DNA from: Seongchinamella unica
GTDB taxonomy: Bacteria; Pseudomonadota; Gammaproteobacteria; Pseudomonadales; Halieaceae
Length of the DNA stretch: 64,000 nucleotides
Reading direction: 5' to 3'
Assembly (NCBI RefSeq): GCF_004354085.1
Contig: NZ_SMSE01000002.1
Location: 682,001 to 746,000 of the forward strand
The notes beneath the pieces are model-generated. The model made no database searches. It worked only from the letters and a program-made list of their open reading frames with translations, and was not told the DNA's origin. Below are positions 31,713-40,137 of the stretch, one piece after another. A program made the translations under genes and the position numbers. Each line of letters begins with the position of its first letter. Positions within the stretch are counted from its first letter, which is position 1.

Positions 31713-33093
31713 ACTGCTCCCGGTACTTGCGCACCACATACAGGGCGACAATATTCAACATCAGGGTGACAAAGAACAACACCAGGCCCAGGGCAAAGGC
31801 AGCCAGGGTCTTGGGACTGTCGAATTCCTGGTCTCCCACCAGCAGAGTAACGATTTGCACGGTTATCGTGGTAACCGCTTCCAGCGGGTTTATCGTCAGC
31901 TTGGCCGACAGCCCGGCTGCCATTACCACAATCATGGTTTCCCCAATCGCCCGCGACACCGCCAGCAGGATACCGCCAACAATGCCCGGCAGCGCCGCGG
32001 GCAACAGCACCTTGCGAATGGTTTCACTCATCGTGGCGCCCATGCCCAGGGATGCCTCGCGCATGGTGTCTGGGACCGCGCTGATAATGTCATCGGAAAG
32101 TGACATGACGAAGGGAATGATCATGATACCCATGACCAGCCCCGCTGCCAGTGCACTCTCGGAGGCCACCGACAAGCCGATGCTCTCGCCCAGGTTGCGC
32201 AGGAAAGGGGCGACGGTCAGTGCCGCAAAAAAGCCGTAAACCACGGTGGGCACGCCAGCAAGAATCTCCAGCACCGGCTTGGTCACCGCCCTGAACCTGC
32301 GGCTGGCGTATTCAGACAGGTAAATTGCCGACATCAGGCCGACCGGGACCGCGATCACCATGGCCACAAAGGAAATCAGCAGCGTGCCCGCCAATAGAGG
32401 TACAAAGCCGAAGGATCCGGAGGCGCCGACCTGGTCGGCGCGGATCGCCATCTGCGGGCTCCACTGCAAACCGAACAGGAAATCGCTGATGTCGATCACC
32501 TGGAAGAAACGAATGGCCTCGAACAGCACCGACAGCACAATGCCCAGCGTGGTCAATACCGCGATGAATGAGCAGATGAAAAGAATTGACGTGAAAATGG
32601 TTTCAACGTGATTGCGGGCGCGAAAATCGGGCCGGATACGCAATACCGCGAGCAGGCCACCCAGCACCGCCACCGCACTGACCAGCAGCATCTTCAACTG
32701 CTTGCTGGCTGTGGCCAGTTCACTGTAATAGCGTGCGCCCTGGACCTGCGCTTCGCTAACCTGGCTGGCGTCGACATTGCCCAGGGCGTAGGCGACCAGC
32801 TGGTTGTAGTACAGCCCCTGTTCGCTCGGGGGCATCGCCTGTATCTCCGCGGGCAGAGTCACTACCACCAGGCGCTGCAGCACCGTTGATTCCAGCACCA
32901 GCCAGGCCACAAACAGGGCCAGGGCGGGCAGGCCTGCCCACAGGGCGGCCATATAGCCGTAGTGTTTGGGCAGTGAATTCAGCGTGGTGAGACCACCTCC
33001 CGCCATGCCCACCAGGCGAGAGCGATGGCGGGCGACGAAAAAGCTGACAGCGCAGAGGGCCAGCAAGGTCAGGAACACAGTTGATGTCTGCAT
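31705..33093 (-). CDS. pstC: Phosphate ABC transporter permease PstC (long form)
   Basis: 462 residues (E. coli 319). The first span (5-25) and second (55-75) flank short loops; a hydrophilic segment at about 85-135 is the extra part; the permease domain follows with LSEYASRRFRAVTKPVLEIL, GVPTVVYGFFA and the coupling loop MREASLGMGATMSETIRKV. Forms the membrane channel with PstA. The stop overlaps the pstA start; 83 bp separate it from pstS. Confidence 0.95.
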   Translation of the reverse strand: MQTSTVFLTLLALCAVSFFVARHRSRLVGMAGGGLTTLNSLPKHYGYMAALWAGLPALALFVAWLVLESTVLQRLVVVTLPAEIQAMPPSEQGLYYNQLVAYALGNVDASQVSEAQVQGARYYSELATASKQLKMLLVSAVAVLGGLLAVLRIRPDFRARNHVETIFTSILFICSFIAVLTTLGIVLSVLFEAIRFFQVIDISDFLFGLQWSPQMAIRADQVGASGSFGFVPLLAGTLLISFVAMVIAVPVGLMSAIYLSEYASRRFRAVTKPVLEILAGVPTVVYGFFAALTVAPFLRNLGESIGLSVASESALAAGLVMGIMIIPFVMSLSDDIISAVPDTMREASLGMGATMSETIRKVLLPAALPGIVGGILLAVSRAIGETMIVVMAAGLSAKLTINPLEAVTTITVQIVTLLVGDQEFDSPKTLAAFALGLVLFFVTLMLNIVALYVVRKYREQYE

Positions 33094-33176
33094 TATGGAC
33101 TCTTCAACAAAGCGTGCGCCGCACAGGGCGACGCAGCGGTTACCGTTTGAAAGTCGTTATCGGGACCGGGAATAGC

Positions 33177-34319
33177 TCACATCTCCAGACGTTTCAGCGA
33201 CGCAACATCGGCCTGTATCTGCGCCAGTTCCTCGTCACTCAGGGGAATCAGCCCCTTCTCAGGGAGGTATCCGTCCTCGCCCATGGCCCGGTTGGAGGCG
33301 AACTCCGCGGCGTATTCCTGGATACCCGGAATGCGTCCAACGTGGGCGATCTTCACGTAAAAGTAGAGTGGCCGGGACACCGGATAGTCGCCATCGGCGA
33401 TGGTGTCGAAGTCCGGTTCCACACCGTCGATGAGTGAACCCTGTACCTTATCGCCATTCTCGTCAAGAAAACTGTAACCGAAGATGCCGAGTGCCTTGGG
33501 ATTGGCTTCCAGTTTTTGCACAATTAAATTGTCGTTTTCACCCGCCTCTATGTAGGCGCCGTCCTCGCGTACCGAGTAGGCGACAGTCTTGAAGATGTCC
33601 TTGCCGGAAGGGGCCTTACCCTTGCTTTCGGCGTAGGCTTTATAGACGCCGACAGGCAGGCCCAGGGCAGCAATGGCCGACTTGATCTCCTCGGCCTGAT
33701 CACTGCCCAGCCCGCGCAGCGCCTTCAGCGCCGGAATCTGCAGCGCACCGCCGCCAAGTGCCAGTTCGGCAAAAGCATCGCGGGTACCGGAGGTTGGCGG
33801 TGGCCCCAGGACCTCGATGTCGATTGCGGGCAGTCCGGGATTGATCTCTTGCCACGTTTTGTAGGGATTGGGAATCAGCTTGCCATCGGGACCGGGCACA
33901 TCTTTGGCCAGTGCCAGGTAAATATCCTTCAGGCTGAGCGCCATTTGCGGTGCCTGGCGCGAGTTGGCGACGGCGATACCGTCGTAGCCCACCAGCACTT
34001 CTAGAATGTCAGTGACACCGTTGTTCTGACAGTCATCGTACTCACTTTTCTTGATGCGGCGGGAGGCATTGGTGATGTCGGGGGTATTGGCACCGACGCC
34101 CTTGCAGAACAGTTTCAGGCCGCCCCCGGATCCGGTGGATTCAATCTTGGGGGCTTTGAAACTGGTGGACCGGCCGAAGCGCTCGGCGACCACGGTTGCA
34201 AACGGGTACACGGTGGAGGAACCGACGATGCTCACGTTGTCACGCCCCTGGGCCTGAACGTTGGCGACGCTGCTCAATCCCACTGCCAGTGCAAATGCAC
34301 CGAGTAATTGCTTTTTCAC
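33177..34319 (-). CDS. pstS: Periplasmic phosphate-binding protein
   Basis: 380 residues from a GTG at 34317-34319, which gives a normal signal peptide (VKKQLLGAFALAVGLSSVANVQA, cut near residue 23). A TTG at 34350-34352 with AGGGG upstream is an alternative and would lengthen the signal. The mature part has the phosphate-contact motifs VGSSTVYPF and ESTGSGGG, then PPTSGTRDAF. It is the high-affinity receptor for inorganic phosphate and the first gene of the pst operon, with a Pho box upstream. Confidence 0.95.
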   Translation of the reverse strand: MKKQLLGAFALAVGLSSVANVQAQGRDNVSIVGSSTVYPFATVVAERFGRSTSFKAPKIESTGSGGGLKLFCKGVGANTPDITNASRRIKKSEYDDCQNNGVTDILEVLVGYDGIAVANSRQAPQMALSLKDIYLALAKDVPGPDGKLIPNPYKTWQEINPGLPAIDIEVLGPPPTSGTRDAFAELALGGGALQIPALKALRGLGSDQAEEIKSAIAALGLPVGVYKAYAESKGKAPSGKDIFKTVAYSVREDGAYIEAGENDNLIVQKLEANPKALGIFGYSFLDENGDKVQGSLIDGVEPDFDTIADGDYPVSRPLYFYVKIAHVGRIPGIQEYAAEFASNRAMGEDGYLPEKGLIPLSDEELAQIQADVASLKRLEM

Positions 34320-34393
34320 GTAAAACACACCCTGAGAGAATAGTTTCGGCAAATGTTTGCCCCTGGAAATGACCGCCAGTCTATTGCGGAAAT

Positions 34394-34411
34394 GTTACGG
34401 GAATATGACAG
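34394..34411 (-). promoter_or_regulatory. Pho box upstream of pstS
   Basis: Reverse-strand CTGTCATATTCCCGTAAC is an exact CTGTCAT half-site and a weaker CCGTAAC half-site at 11-bp spacing, about 75 bp upstream of the pstS start. It matches the PhoB consensus and explains starvation induction of the pst operon. Confidence 0.8.
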
Positions 34412-34550
34412 CTATAACTCTTTGATTTTAATGAATATAAAGTTTTTTGAAGAAACAATATGGGGGATTCCACGGCGATTGTCGGTGGCCCCGATGCTGC
34501 GTTGGCAGACAGTGCGCAGTGACTGCGTACGCCTCGACCCGGCTATTGCC

Positions 34551-35270
34551 CTACTCCCCGGCCTGTTCGATAAATGCCTCGATCGAATCCTGGTGGCGCA
34601 CATCGAGGCCACGGACCAGGTAGACCACGTGCTCGGCAATGTTGGAGGCATGGTCGCCGATCCGCTCAAGGCTGCGCAGGGCCCACATTTCGTTGAGGAT
34701 TGCGCCGATATTACGCTGGTCTTCCATCATAAAGGTGACCAGGGAACGCATGGCGCTGCCGTACTCCTTGTCAACGTCGTCATCCTCCTTGATCACTTCG
34801 ACGGCCAGGTTCATATCCAGGCGGGCAAATGCATCGAGGGACTTACGCAGCATCGTCGCCACGTGGGCGCCGATATGCCGAATTTCGATGTAGTTGCTGG
34901 GGGACACGTTCTCCTCAGCCAGGCGAATGCCCTGGCGGGCAATCTTCGCCGCCTCATCGCCAATTCGCTCGATGTCGGTATTGACCTTGATCGCGGTCAC
35001 GACCAGCCGCAGATCACTGGCGGCAGGCTGGCGGCGGGCCAGTATCGTGGCGCACTCGTCATCGATACGCATCTCCATCTGGTTGACCTCGTGATCGCGG
35101 TTAATAATTGTCTCCGCCTCACCGGTGTCCCGGGCAACCAGAGCCGCGACAGCCTCGTTCAGTTGCTTCTCCACCTTGCCGCCCATTTCGAGCAGGTGGT
35201 TCTTGATTCCCTCCAACTCGTTATTAAAGTTGGCGGAGATGTGCTGCCTGTAGTCGTCCTGCTTCAACAT
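34551..35270 (-). CDS. phoU: Second PhoU-family protein, in the phoBR unit
   Basis: 239 residues with the same two three-helix repeats as the other copy: VNTDIERIGDEAAKIARQG and LRSLERIGDHASNIAEHVVYLV. It begins 17 bp after phoR, so phoB-phoR-phoU is likely one transcript distinct from pstSCAB-phoU. The two PhoU proteins are diverged, not a recent duplication. It may tune PhoR directly while the other copy serves the transporter; that division of labour is inference. Confidence 0.95.
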   Translation of the reverse strand: MLKQDDYRQHISANFNNELEGIKNHLLEMGGKVEKQLNEAVAALVARDTGEAETIINRDHEVNQMEMRIDDECATILARRQPAASDLRLVVTAIKVNTDIERIGDEAAKIARQGIRLAEENVSPSNYIEIRHIGAHVATMLRKSLDAFARLDMNLAVEVIKEDDDVDKEYGSAMRSLVTFMMEDQRNIGAILNEMWALRSLERIGDHASNIAEHVVYLVRGLDVRHQDSIEAFIEQAGE

Positions 35271-35287
35271 GGTGTTTTCCTGTTAGT

Positions 35288-36556
35288 TCAGCCCTGTTCG
35301 GGAAAGATGAGGGAGAAGGTACTGCCCTCACCCAGACGGCTATCAATCTTCAACTGCGCCCCATGGCCCGCGGCGACGTGCTTGACGATTGCCAGGCCCA
35401 GCCCGGTACCGCCTGTCGTAGATGAGCGACTGTCGTCCACCCGGTAGAACCGCTCCGTCAATCGCGAAAAGTGGGAGGCATCGATGCCGATGCCCCGATC
35501 ACGGATATCCAGCCGGTAATCCTCTCCCTGTTTGCGCCAGGATGCAAATACCTCGCTGCCGTCGGGACTGTATTTGTACGCGTTCAGCACCAGATTGGAG
35601 ACCGCGCTGTACAGTTCCCGGTAGTCGCCCTTTACCCTGTCCTGACATTGCACGGACAGCTTCAGCGGATTGTCCGGGTAGAGATTGCCAATTTCCTGCT
35701 GTAATTCCCCCAGTAGCCTTCCCATGTCCACCCACTCGCTCTTTTCCTTGCGCTCCGCCGTTTCAATCCGTGACAACCAGAGCAGGTCCTTTAGCAGCAA
35801 CTCCATCCGGTTGGCCTGCCCCGACATCTGCTGCAGCGCCTTGACATAAGGCACCGGCAGCAAATGAGTATCAGCGAGTATGGTGTCCAGGTAACCGCTG
35901 ATGACGGTCAGCGGTGTCCGCAATTCGTGGGAGACATTGCCGACAAAGTCCCGGCGCATCTGTTCGGTGCGCACCCTGTCGCTGACATCACGAATAAACA
36001 GCAGGGTATCCCCCTCGGCAAAACTGGTCACGACCAGTTGCAGGAAGGACCGGGTGGAACCACTGGATTCAAATACCAGCGGCTCTGCGTATTCCGCCAC
36101 ATCGAGGTAATTGATGAAGTCAGGCTCCCGCACCAGGTTGGTGATGGCCTGGCCGACATCGTCCGGGTAGCGCAGCCCGAGCAGGCGCTGTGCAGCCTCG
36201 TTACACCAGCGAATGGCGCCGTTGGTCTCCACTATCACCACGCCGTCTCGCATGGCGGCAAAAGACTCCAGCAGGTAATCGATGGTGGATTGCAGGCGTT
36301 CCTGGGCGGTACTGGCCTGCCGCTGCTGCTTGTAAATACGGGCGACGATATCGCCCCAGAGGCCGTGCAGGTCGGGGGTTGGCCTGGAAGTATCGCGCAG
36401 CCACTGCTCCAGCCGCCAGATCTGGCGAGACCAGAACAGCAGCACAGCGCCCATGGCCAGGCTTATTCCCACCAGCCAATCACCGAAATACCAGCCGAGA
36501 GTGGCACCTGCGGCGGCGACGAGCAGAACCCGGGATAGCGCCGTAAACCATTCCAT
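35288..36556 (-). CDS. phoR: Phosphate regulon sensor histidine kinase
   Basis: 422 residues. Two close membrane spans (about 8-43), a charged linker, a PAS domain (about 95-190, MRDGVVIVETNGAIRWCN), the HisKA helix with the phospho-acceptor His210 in NVSHELRTPL, and an ATPase domain with NAYKYSPDG, DRGIGID and GTGLGLAIVKH. This is the PhoR layout: no large periplasmic sensor, phosphate state relayed by PstSCAB/PhoU. It is 20 bp downstream of phoB. Confidence 0.96.
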   Translation of the reverse strand: MEWFTALSRVLLVAAAGATLGWYFGDWLVGISLAMGAVLLFWSRQIWRLEQWLRDTSRPTPDLHGLWGDIVARIYKQQRQASTAQERLQSTIDYLLESFAAMRDGVVIVETNGAIRWCNEAAQRLLGLRYPDDVGQAITNLVREPDFINYLDVAEYAEPLVFESSGSTRSFLQLVVTSFAEGDTLLFIRDVSDRVRTEQMRRDFVGNVSHELRTPLTVISGYLDTILADTHLLPVPYVKALQQMSGQANRMELLLKDLLWLSRIETAERKEKSEWVDMGRLLGELQQEIGNLYPDNPLKLSVQCQDRVKGDYRELYSAVSNLVLNAYKYSPDGSEVFASWRKQGEDYRLDIRDRGIGIDASHFSRLTERFYRVDDSRSSTTGGTGLGLAIVKHVAAGHGAQLKIDSRLGEGSTFSLIFPEQG

Positions 36557-36576
36557 AGCTACCCCGGGGTACCCCG

Positions 36577-37278
36577 CTACAAACCGCGGGAAGAAAAGCG
36601 GTAACCAGTACCGCGCACAGTCTGGATCAGGCCGGAGTAATCGGCTTCCCCGGTTTGCAGGGCCTTGCGCAGACGACGGATATGGACGTCGACGGTACGC
36701 TCCTCGACGTAGACGTTGGCACCCCAGACCTGGTCCAACAACTGCCCGCGGGTGTAGGCCCGTTCGGGGTGGGACATGAAAAATTGCAGCAGGTTGAACT
36801 CGGTGGGGCCCATGTCGATGGCGTTATCGCCGACAAATATTCTCCGACTCTCGCCGTCCAGCACCAGCCCGTTGACTTCCATCCTGCCCTGGTCCTGACC
36901 ACTGCCGCTGCGGCGCAGCAGCGCGCGGATACGGGCTATCAGTTCCCGGGGCGCGAAAGGCTTGGTGAGGTAATCATCAGCACCTACATCCAGTCCCTGG
37001 ATGACGTTGTCTTCGGTTGTCTTGGCAGTCAGCATGATCACCGGCACTTCCTCGGTGTTCTCATCCCGTTTCAGGCGGCGCAGCAACTCCAGACCGCTGC
37101 CGCCAGGCAACATCCAGTCCAGCAGGATGATATCGGGGCGTTCATCGACAATCAGCGTGTAGGCATCCTGGATACTCTCTGCCTCGATACAGCGATACTC
37201 GGCGATTTCCAGCGCCATGCGCAGCATATCGCGGATGGCAAATTCATCATCGACAATCAGTACGGTGCGTTCAGACAT
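36577..37278 (-). CDS. phoB: Phosphate regulon response regulator
   Basis: 233 residues. Receiver domain with the acidic pair DDE, phospho-acceptor Asp54 in LLDWMLPG and Lys in YLTKPF; OmpR-type winged helix at about 135-230 (LTPTEF-like MGPTEFNLL, TRGQLLDQVWG, RTVDVHIRRLRKAL). PhoB binds the Pho boxes seen before pstS and the porin. First gene of phoB-phoR-phoU. Confidence 0.97.
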   Translation of the reverse strand: MSERTVLIVDDEFAIRDMLRMALEIAEYRCIEAESIQDAYTLIVDERPDIILLDWMLPGGSGLELLRRLKRDENTEEVPVIMLTAKTTEDNVIQGLDVGADDYLTKPFAPRELIARIRALLRRSGSGQDQGRMEVNGLVLDGESRRIFVGDNAIDMGPTEFNLLQFFMSHPERAYTRGQLLDQVWGANVYVEERTVDVHIRRLRKALQTGEADYSGLIQTVRGTGYRFSSRGL

Positions 37279-37318
37279 GACTGTTGTGCTTCCTCATTCT
37301 GGCGAATGCAGGTATTAG

Positions 37319-37336
37319 ATGATGAAATTGTGACAA
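37319..37336 (-). promoter_or_regulatory. Weak Pho box upstream of phoB
   Basis: Reverse-strand TTGTCACAATTTCATCAT has a good first half-site and a poor second one at 11-bp spacing, 40 bp upstream of phoB. Autoregulation of phoB is known in E. coli; this site would allow it but is not strong. Confidence 0.45.
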
Positions 37337-37420
37337 TTTTATTAAAATATGGGGTTTGACCTGTAAATACAAGGAATTAAGCGGCGTTATGACTCTTAGG
37401 AGAGCCCCCAAGGCGGGTCA

Positions 37421-38908
37421 TCAGAAAGACTGGATCAGTGCCTTTACGTCCTCGCAGAACAACCTGCGTTGTTCGTGCCAGGAATAGAACATGTGGCCGC
37501 CCTCATAAAGCTTTTGTGTGACACGCGCCCTGGCCTCGGGTTTCAGGCGGCTCTGGTGCAGCAAGCGTTTGCTGGCAAAGTAGGGTGTCACGGTATCGTA
37601 GCGGCCGTGAACGACCAGCACCTTCATCGCCGTATTGGTGGTCACTCCGGCGCGGAAATCGTCCATCGATTCCGCCAGCTGGAACAGGTCGAACTCCTTT
37701 TCATCATTTTTCCAGGCTTTATGCGCTTCCTGGTTAAGCACTTCATATTCCAGCTCGGTAGCAACACCCAACTCACTGCGCTGCCACTGGTAGATGGCCG
37801 CGGCATACAGGTTCATGGAATTGAACAAAGCTTCAGTGATAGCGGCTTCATTATTGGTACGATTGGGAAATGCGTCGCCGGAGGTCAGGCTACCATCGTA
37901 AAGGTCCGTAATCCGGTGGTCGTGCTTCTTTAACTCACGGGCAAAATCGCCGAATGTGATGCGACCTTCCGATTCGATGACAAAGCGGGCTTCAAGCCCG
38001 ATCATGTCTGCCACGCGGGTGAAAATGCTGTGGCGTTCGTCGTCGTCCATCATCGTTCCCGCGACCAGTGCCAGGGCATAATCGGAAATGGCGAATTGTT
38101 CGGCCGCTGCGACAACATCTGACATCGGCGTGTCGGCATCCACATGTCGGCACAGGGCGTGCTTGTGGGCTATCCCCACATACACCGGTAACTGGTTTAC
38201 CCATTGGCTGGTGCTGTAGTCTGAATCGGAGGCGTCGCGAAACTGCCAGATTGGCGAGACGATAATCAGCCCGTTGACGACCAGTTGAAACTCCCTGGAA
38301 AAGAGTTTGGCGAGCCTCGCGGCGCGATATCCACCGTAGCTTTCACCGGCAAAAAACAGGGGGCTTTGCCAGCGATTATGACAGGTGAGGAACTTGCGCA
38401 TGAACTCTGCAATGCTGGCAAGATCCTTCTTGACCGCCCAGTAGGGATTGTCCTTTTTCCCGGCGGTGTTGTCACTGCCGTCGGCTTTTTCGGTTCGAAG
38501 CCGACTGTAGCCGGTGCCGATGGCATCGATAAAGACCAGATCGGTAAAGCCCAGCCAGTGAGACGGGTTGTCGACGAGTCCTTTGGCACCGGAAATCTCG
38601 TGACCTGCCTCATCAAAGGCAATGATGCGGGGCCCGGCACAACCGAACTGCAAAAACACCGAGCTGCCGCCCGGGCCGCCATTGATACAGAAGGTGATCG
38701 GTCGCTGTACCCCGTCCTCCTTGACCAGATAAGCGGTATAGAACATATCCGCAGCGGGTTTGTCATCAATGTGCAGCGGCATCCAGTCGGCGATCACTTC
38801 GGTGACCAGTTCTCCGGATGCGCTGCTGAAGGTAAACGTCTTTTTGCCGCCCTGGTTGGCCGGATTGGCCGCGGCATTTTCTGTGGGTTTATCGTTATTT
38901 TCGCTCAC
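37421..38908 (-). CDS. S10 family serine carboxypeptidase-like protein without signal peptide
   Basis: 495 residues with an alpha/beta hydrolase fold of the S10 family. The oxyanion segment is INGGPGGSS, the nucleophile is the Ser of FAGESYGGY, the Asp lies in VVHGRYDTVTPY and the His in YEGGHMFY. The N terminus (MSENNDKPTENAAANPANQG) is hydrophilic, with no signal peptide; most characterised S10 enzymes are secreted or vacuolar. A start further down would remove conserved sequence rather than reveal a leader. Role unknown; C-terminal peptide trimming is the family activity. Confidence 0.87.
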   Translation of the reverse strand: MSENNDKPTENAAANPANQGGKKTFTFSSASGELVTEVIADWMPLHIDDKPAADMFYTAYLVKEDGVQRPITFCINGGPGGSSVFLQFGCAGPRIIAFDEAGHEISGAKGLVDNPSHWLGFTDLVFIDAIGTGYSRLRTEKADGSDNTAGKKDNPYWAVKKDLASIAEFMRKFLTCHNRWQSPLFFAGESYGGYRAARLAKLFSREFQLVVNGLIIVSPIWQFRDASDSDYSTSQWVNQLPVYVGIAHKHALCRHVDADTPMSDVVAAAEQFAISDYALALVAGTMMDDDERHSIFTRVADMIGLEARFVIESEGRITFGDFARELKKHDHRITDLYDGSLTSGDAFPNRTNNEAAITEALFNSMNLYAAAIYQWQRSELGVATELEYEVLNQEAHKAWKNDEKEFDLFQLAESMDDFRAGVTTNTAMKVLVVHGRYDTVTPYFASKRLLHQSRLKPEARARVTQKLYEGGHMFYSWHEQRRLFCEDVKALIQSF

Positions 38909-39048
38909 AAGCAGCTTTCCCCTGCGAAAGTTGTTAGCAGTTTATTAAGCGTACGTTATCCGCCTCATTCATGCTGGAACAGTGTAGCCCGCTTTGGGAC
39001 CAAGGGCATCAGCGCCACTGATGAATGTTATCAGTAAGTACGGGGGTA

Positions 39049-39074
39049 CTCTCCCGGATAGGTTTCCGGGAGAG
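39049..39074. terminator. Strong hairpin downstream of the oxidoreductase operon
   Basis: Perfect 9-bp arms CTCTCCCGG and CCGGGAGAG with an 8-base loop, 10 bp past the beta-subunit stop. There is no T-tract, so it could be an RNA-end stabiliser or a Rho-linked end rather than an intrinsic terminator. Confidence 0.45.
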
Positions 39075-39084
39075 CCGGGAACAC

Positions 39085-40137
39085 CTAGCGAAGGCTGTCG
39101 TTGATGTTCTTCAACATCTGGTTACCGGGACAAAGATCGTCTTCCGTCAGTGTGTTGAGGGGCCGACGGGTGGTTTCCATAACGTCGTGCAGGTCCCTGG
39201 AATCCTTGTTCAGGTAGATCAGTCCGGTGAGGATATCCCCCGCCGTCCGATGCTTTTCCATATTGATCAGTGCCGAAGTACGGTCGAACGGGTCCAGGTC
39301 CTCATCCATTTTATACAGGTGGATGCTGGAGCCGTCGTGCAGGGTCACTTCGTGGCTGGACCCTGGCTCGTAAGCCGTGGTGATCTCTTTCTGCATGGGC
39401 ACAAAGTCGACAGTGCCGGTTGCCTCGGCGTGCTCGCGAACAAACTCGTAGCTCTTGGTGGAGCCGGGATTGTTGTTGAAGGTCACACAGGGGGACACCA
39501 CATCGATGAGGGCAAAGCCCCGGTGAGAGATGGCGGCCTTGATCAGCGGTACCAGTTGCTCCTTGTCACCGGAGAAACTGCGGGCGACGAAGGTAGCCCC
39601 CATCTGCAGGGCGGTGGCGCACAGATCGATGGCGCTGTACATGTTGGCATCGCCCTTCTTGCTCACTGACCCCTCGTCGGCGGTGGCCGAGTCCTGTCCC
39701 TTGGTTAGCCCGTAACAGCCATTATTCATGACAATATAAACCATGTTCAGGTTACGGCGGGCGACGTGGGCAAACTGTCCCATGCCGATGGAAGCGGTGT
39801 CGCCGTCACCGGACACCCCGAGATAGATCAGGTCGCGGTTGGCCATGGCGGCCCCGGTCACCACCGACGGCATACGGCCGTGGACAGAATTGAACCCGTG
39901 GGACTTGCCGAGGAAATACGTGGGCGCCTTGGACGAGCAGCCAATCCCGGAAAGCTTGGCGATCTTGTGGGGCTCGATGGAAAGTTCGTGACAGGCGCGC
40001 ACAATGGAGCCGGAAATGGAGTCGTGGCCACAGCCGGCGCAAAGGGTGGAAATGGAGCCCTCGTAGTCCGCCTTGGTGTAACCCAGGGCGTTTACCGGCA
40101 GCTGGGGATGGCGAAATTTCGGTATCTGGTAACTCAT
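39085..40137 (-). CDS. 2-oxoacid:acceptor oxidoreductase, beta (TPP) subunit
   Basis: 350 residues. TPP-binding pattern: LCAGCGHDSI (Cys33, Cys36), GIGCSS, HGFNSVHGRMP and the GDGD...NN motif in LGVSGDGDTASIG and IVMNNGCYGLTKGQ. This is the beta subunit of the pyruvate/2-oxoglutarate:ferredoxin oxidoreductase family. The start overlaps the alpha-subunit stop by 4 bp (ATGA). The substrate, 2-oxoglutarate or a branched/aryl 2-oxoacid, is not settled by sequence. Confidence 0.93.
   Translation of the reverse strand: MSYQIPKFRHPQLPVNALGYTKADYEGSISTLCAGCGHDSISGSIVRACHELSIEPHKIAKLSGIGCSSKAPTYFLGKSHGFNSVHGRMPSVVTGAAMANRDLIYLGVSGDGDTASIGMGQFAHVARRNLNMVYIVMNNGCYGLTKGQDSATADEGSVSKKGDANMYSAIDLCATALQMGATFVARSFSGDKEQLVPLIKAAISHRGFALIDVVSPCVTFNNNPGSTKSYEFVREHAEATGTVDFVPMQKEITTAYEPGSSHEVTLHDGSSIHLYKMDEDLDPFDRTSALINMEKHRTAGDILTGLIYLNKDSRDLHDVMETTRRPLNTLTEDDLCPGNQMLKNINDSLR

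Noticed and set aside
34353-35447. Forward 364-codon frame
   Set aside because: Antisense to the second phoU and the end of phoR; its length comes from high G+C codon bias.
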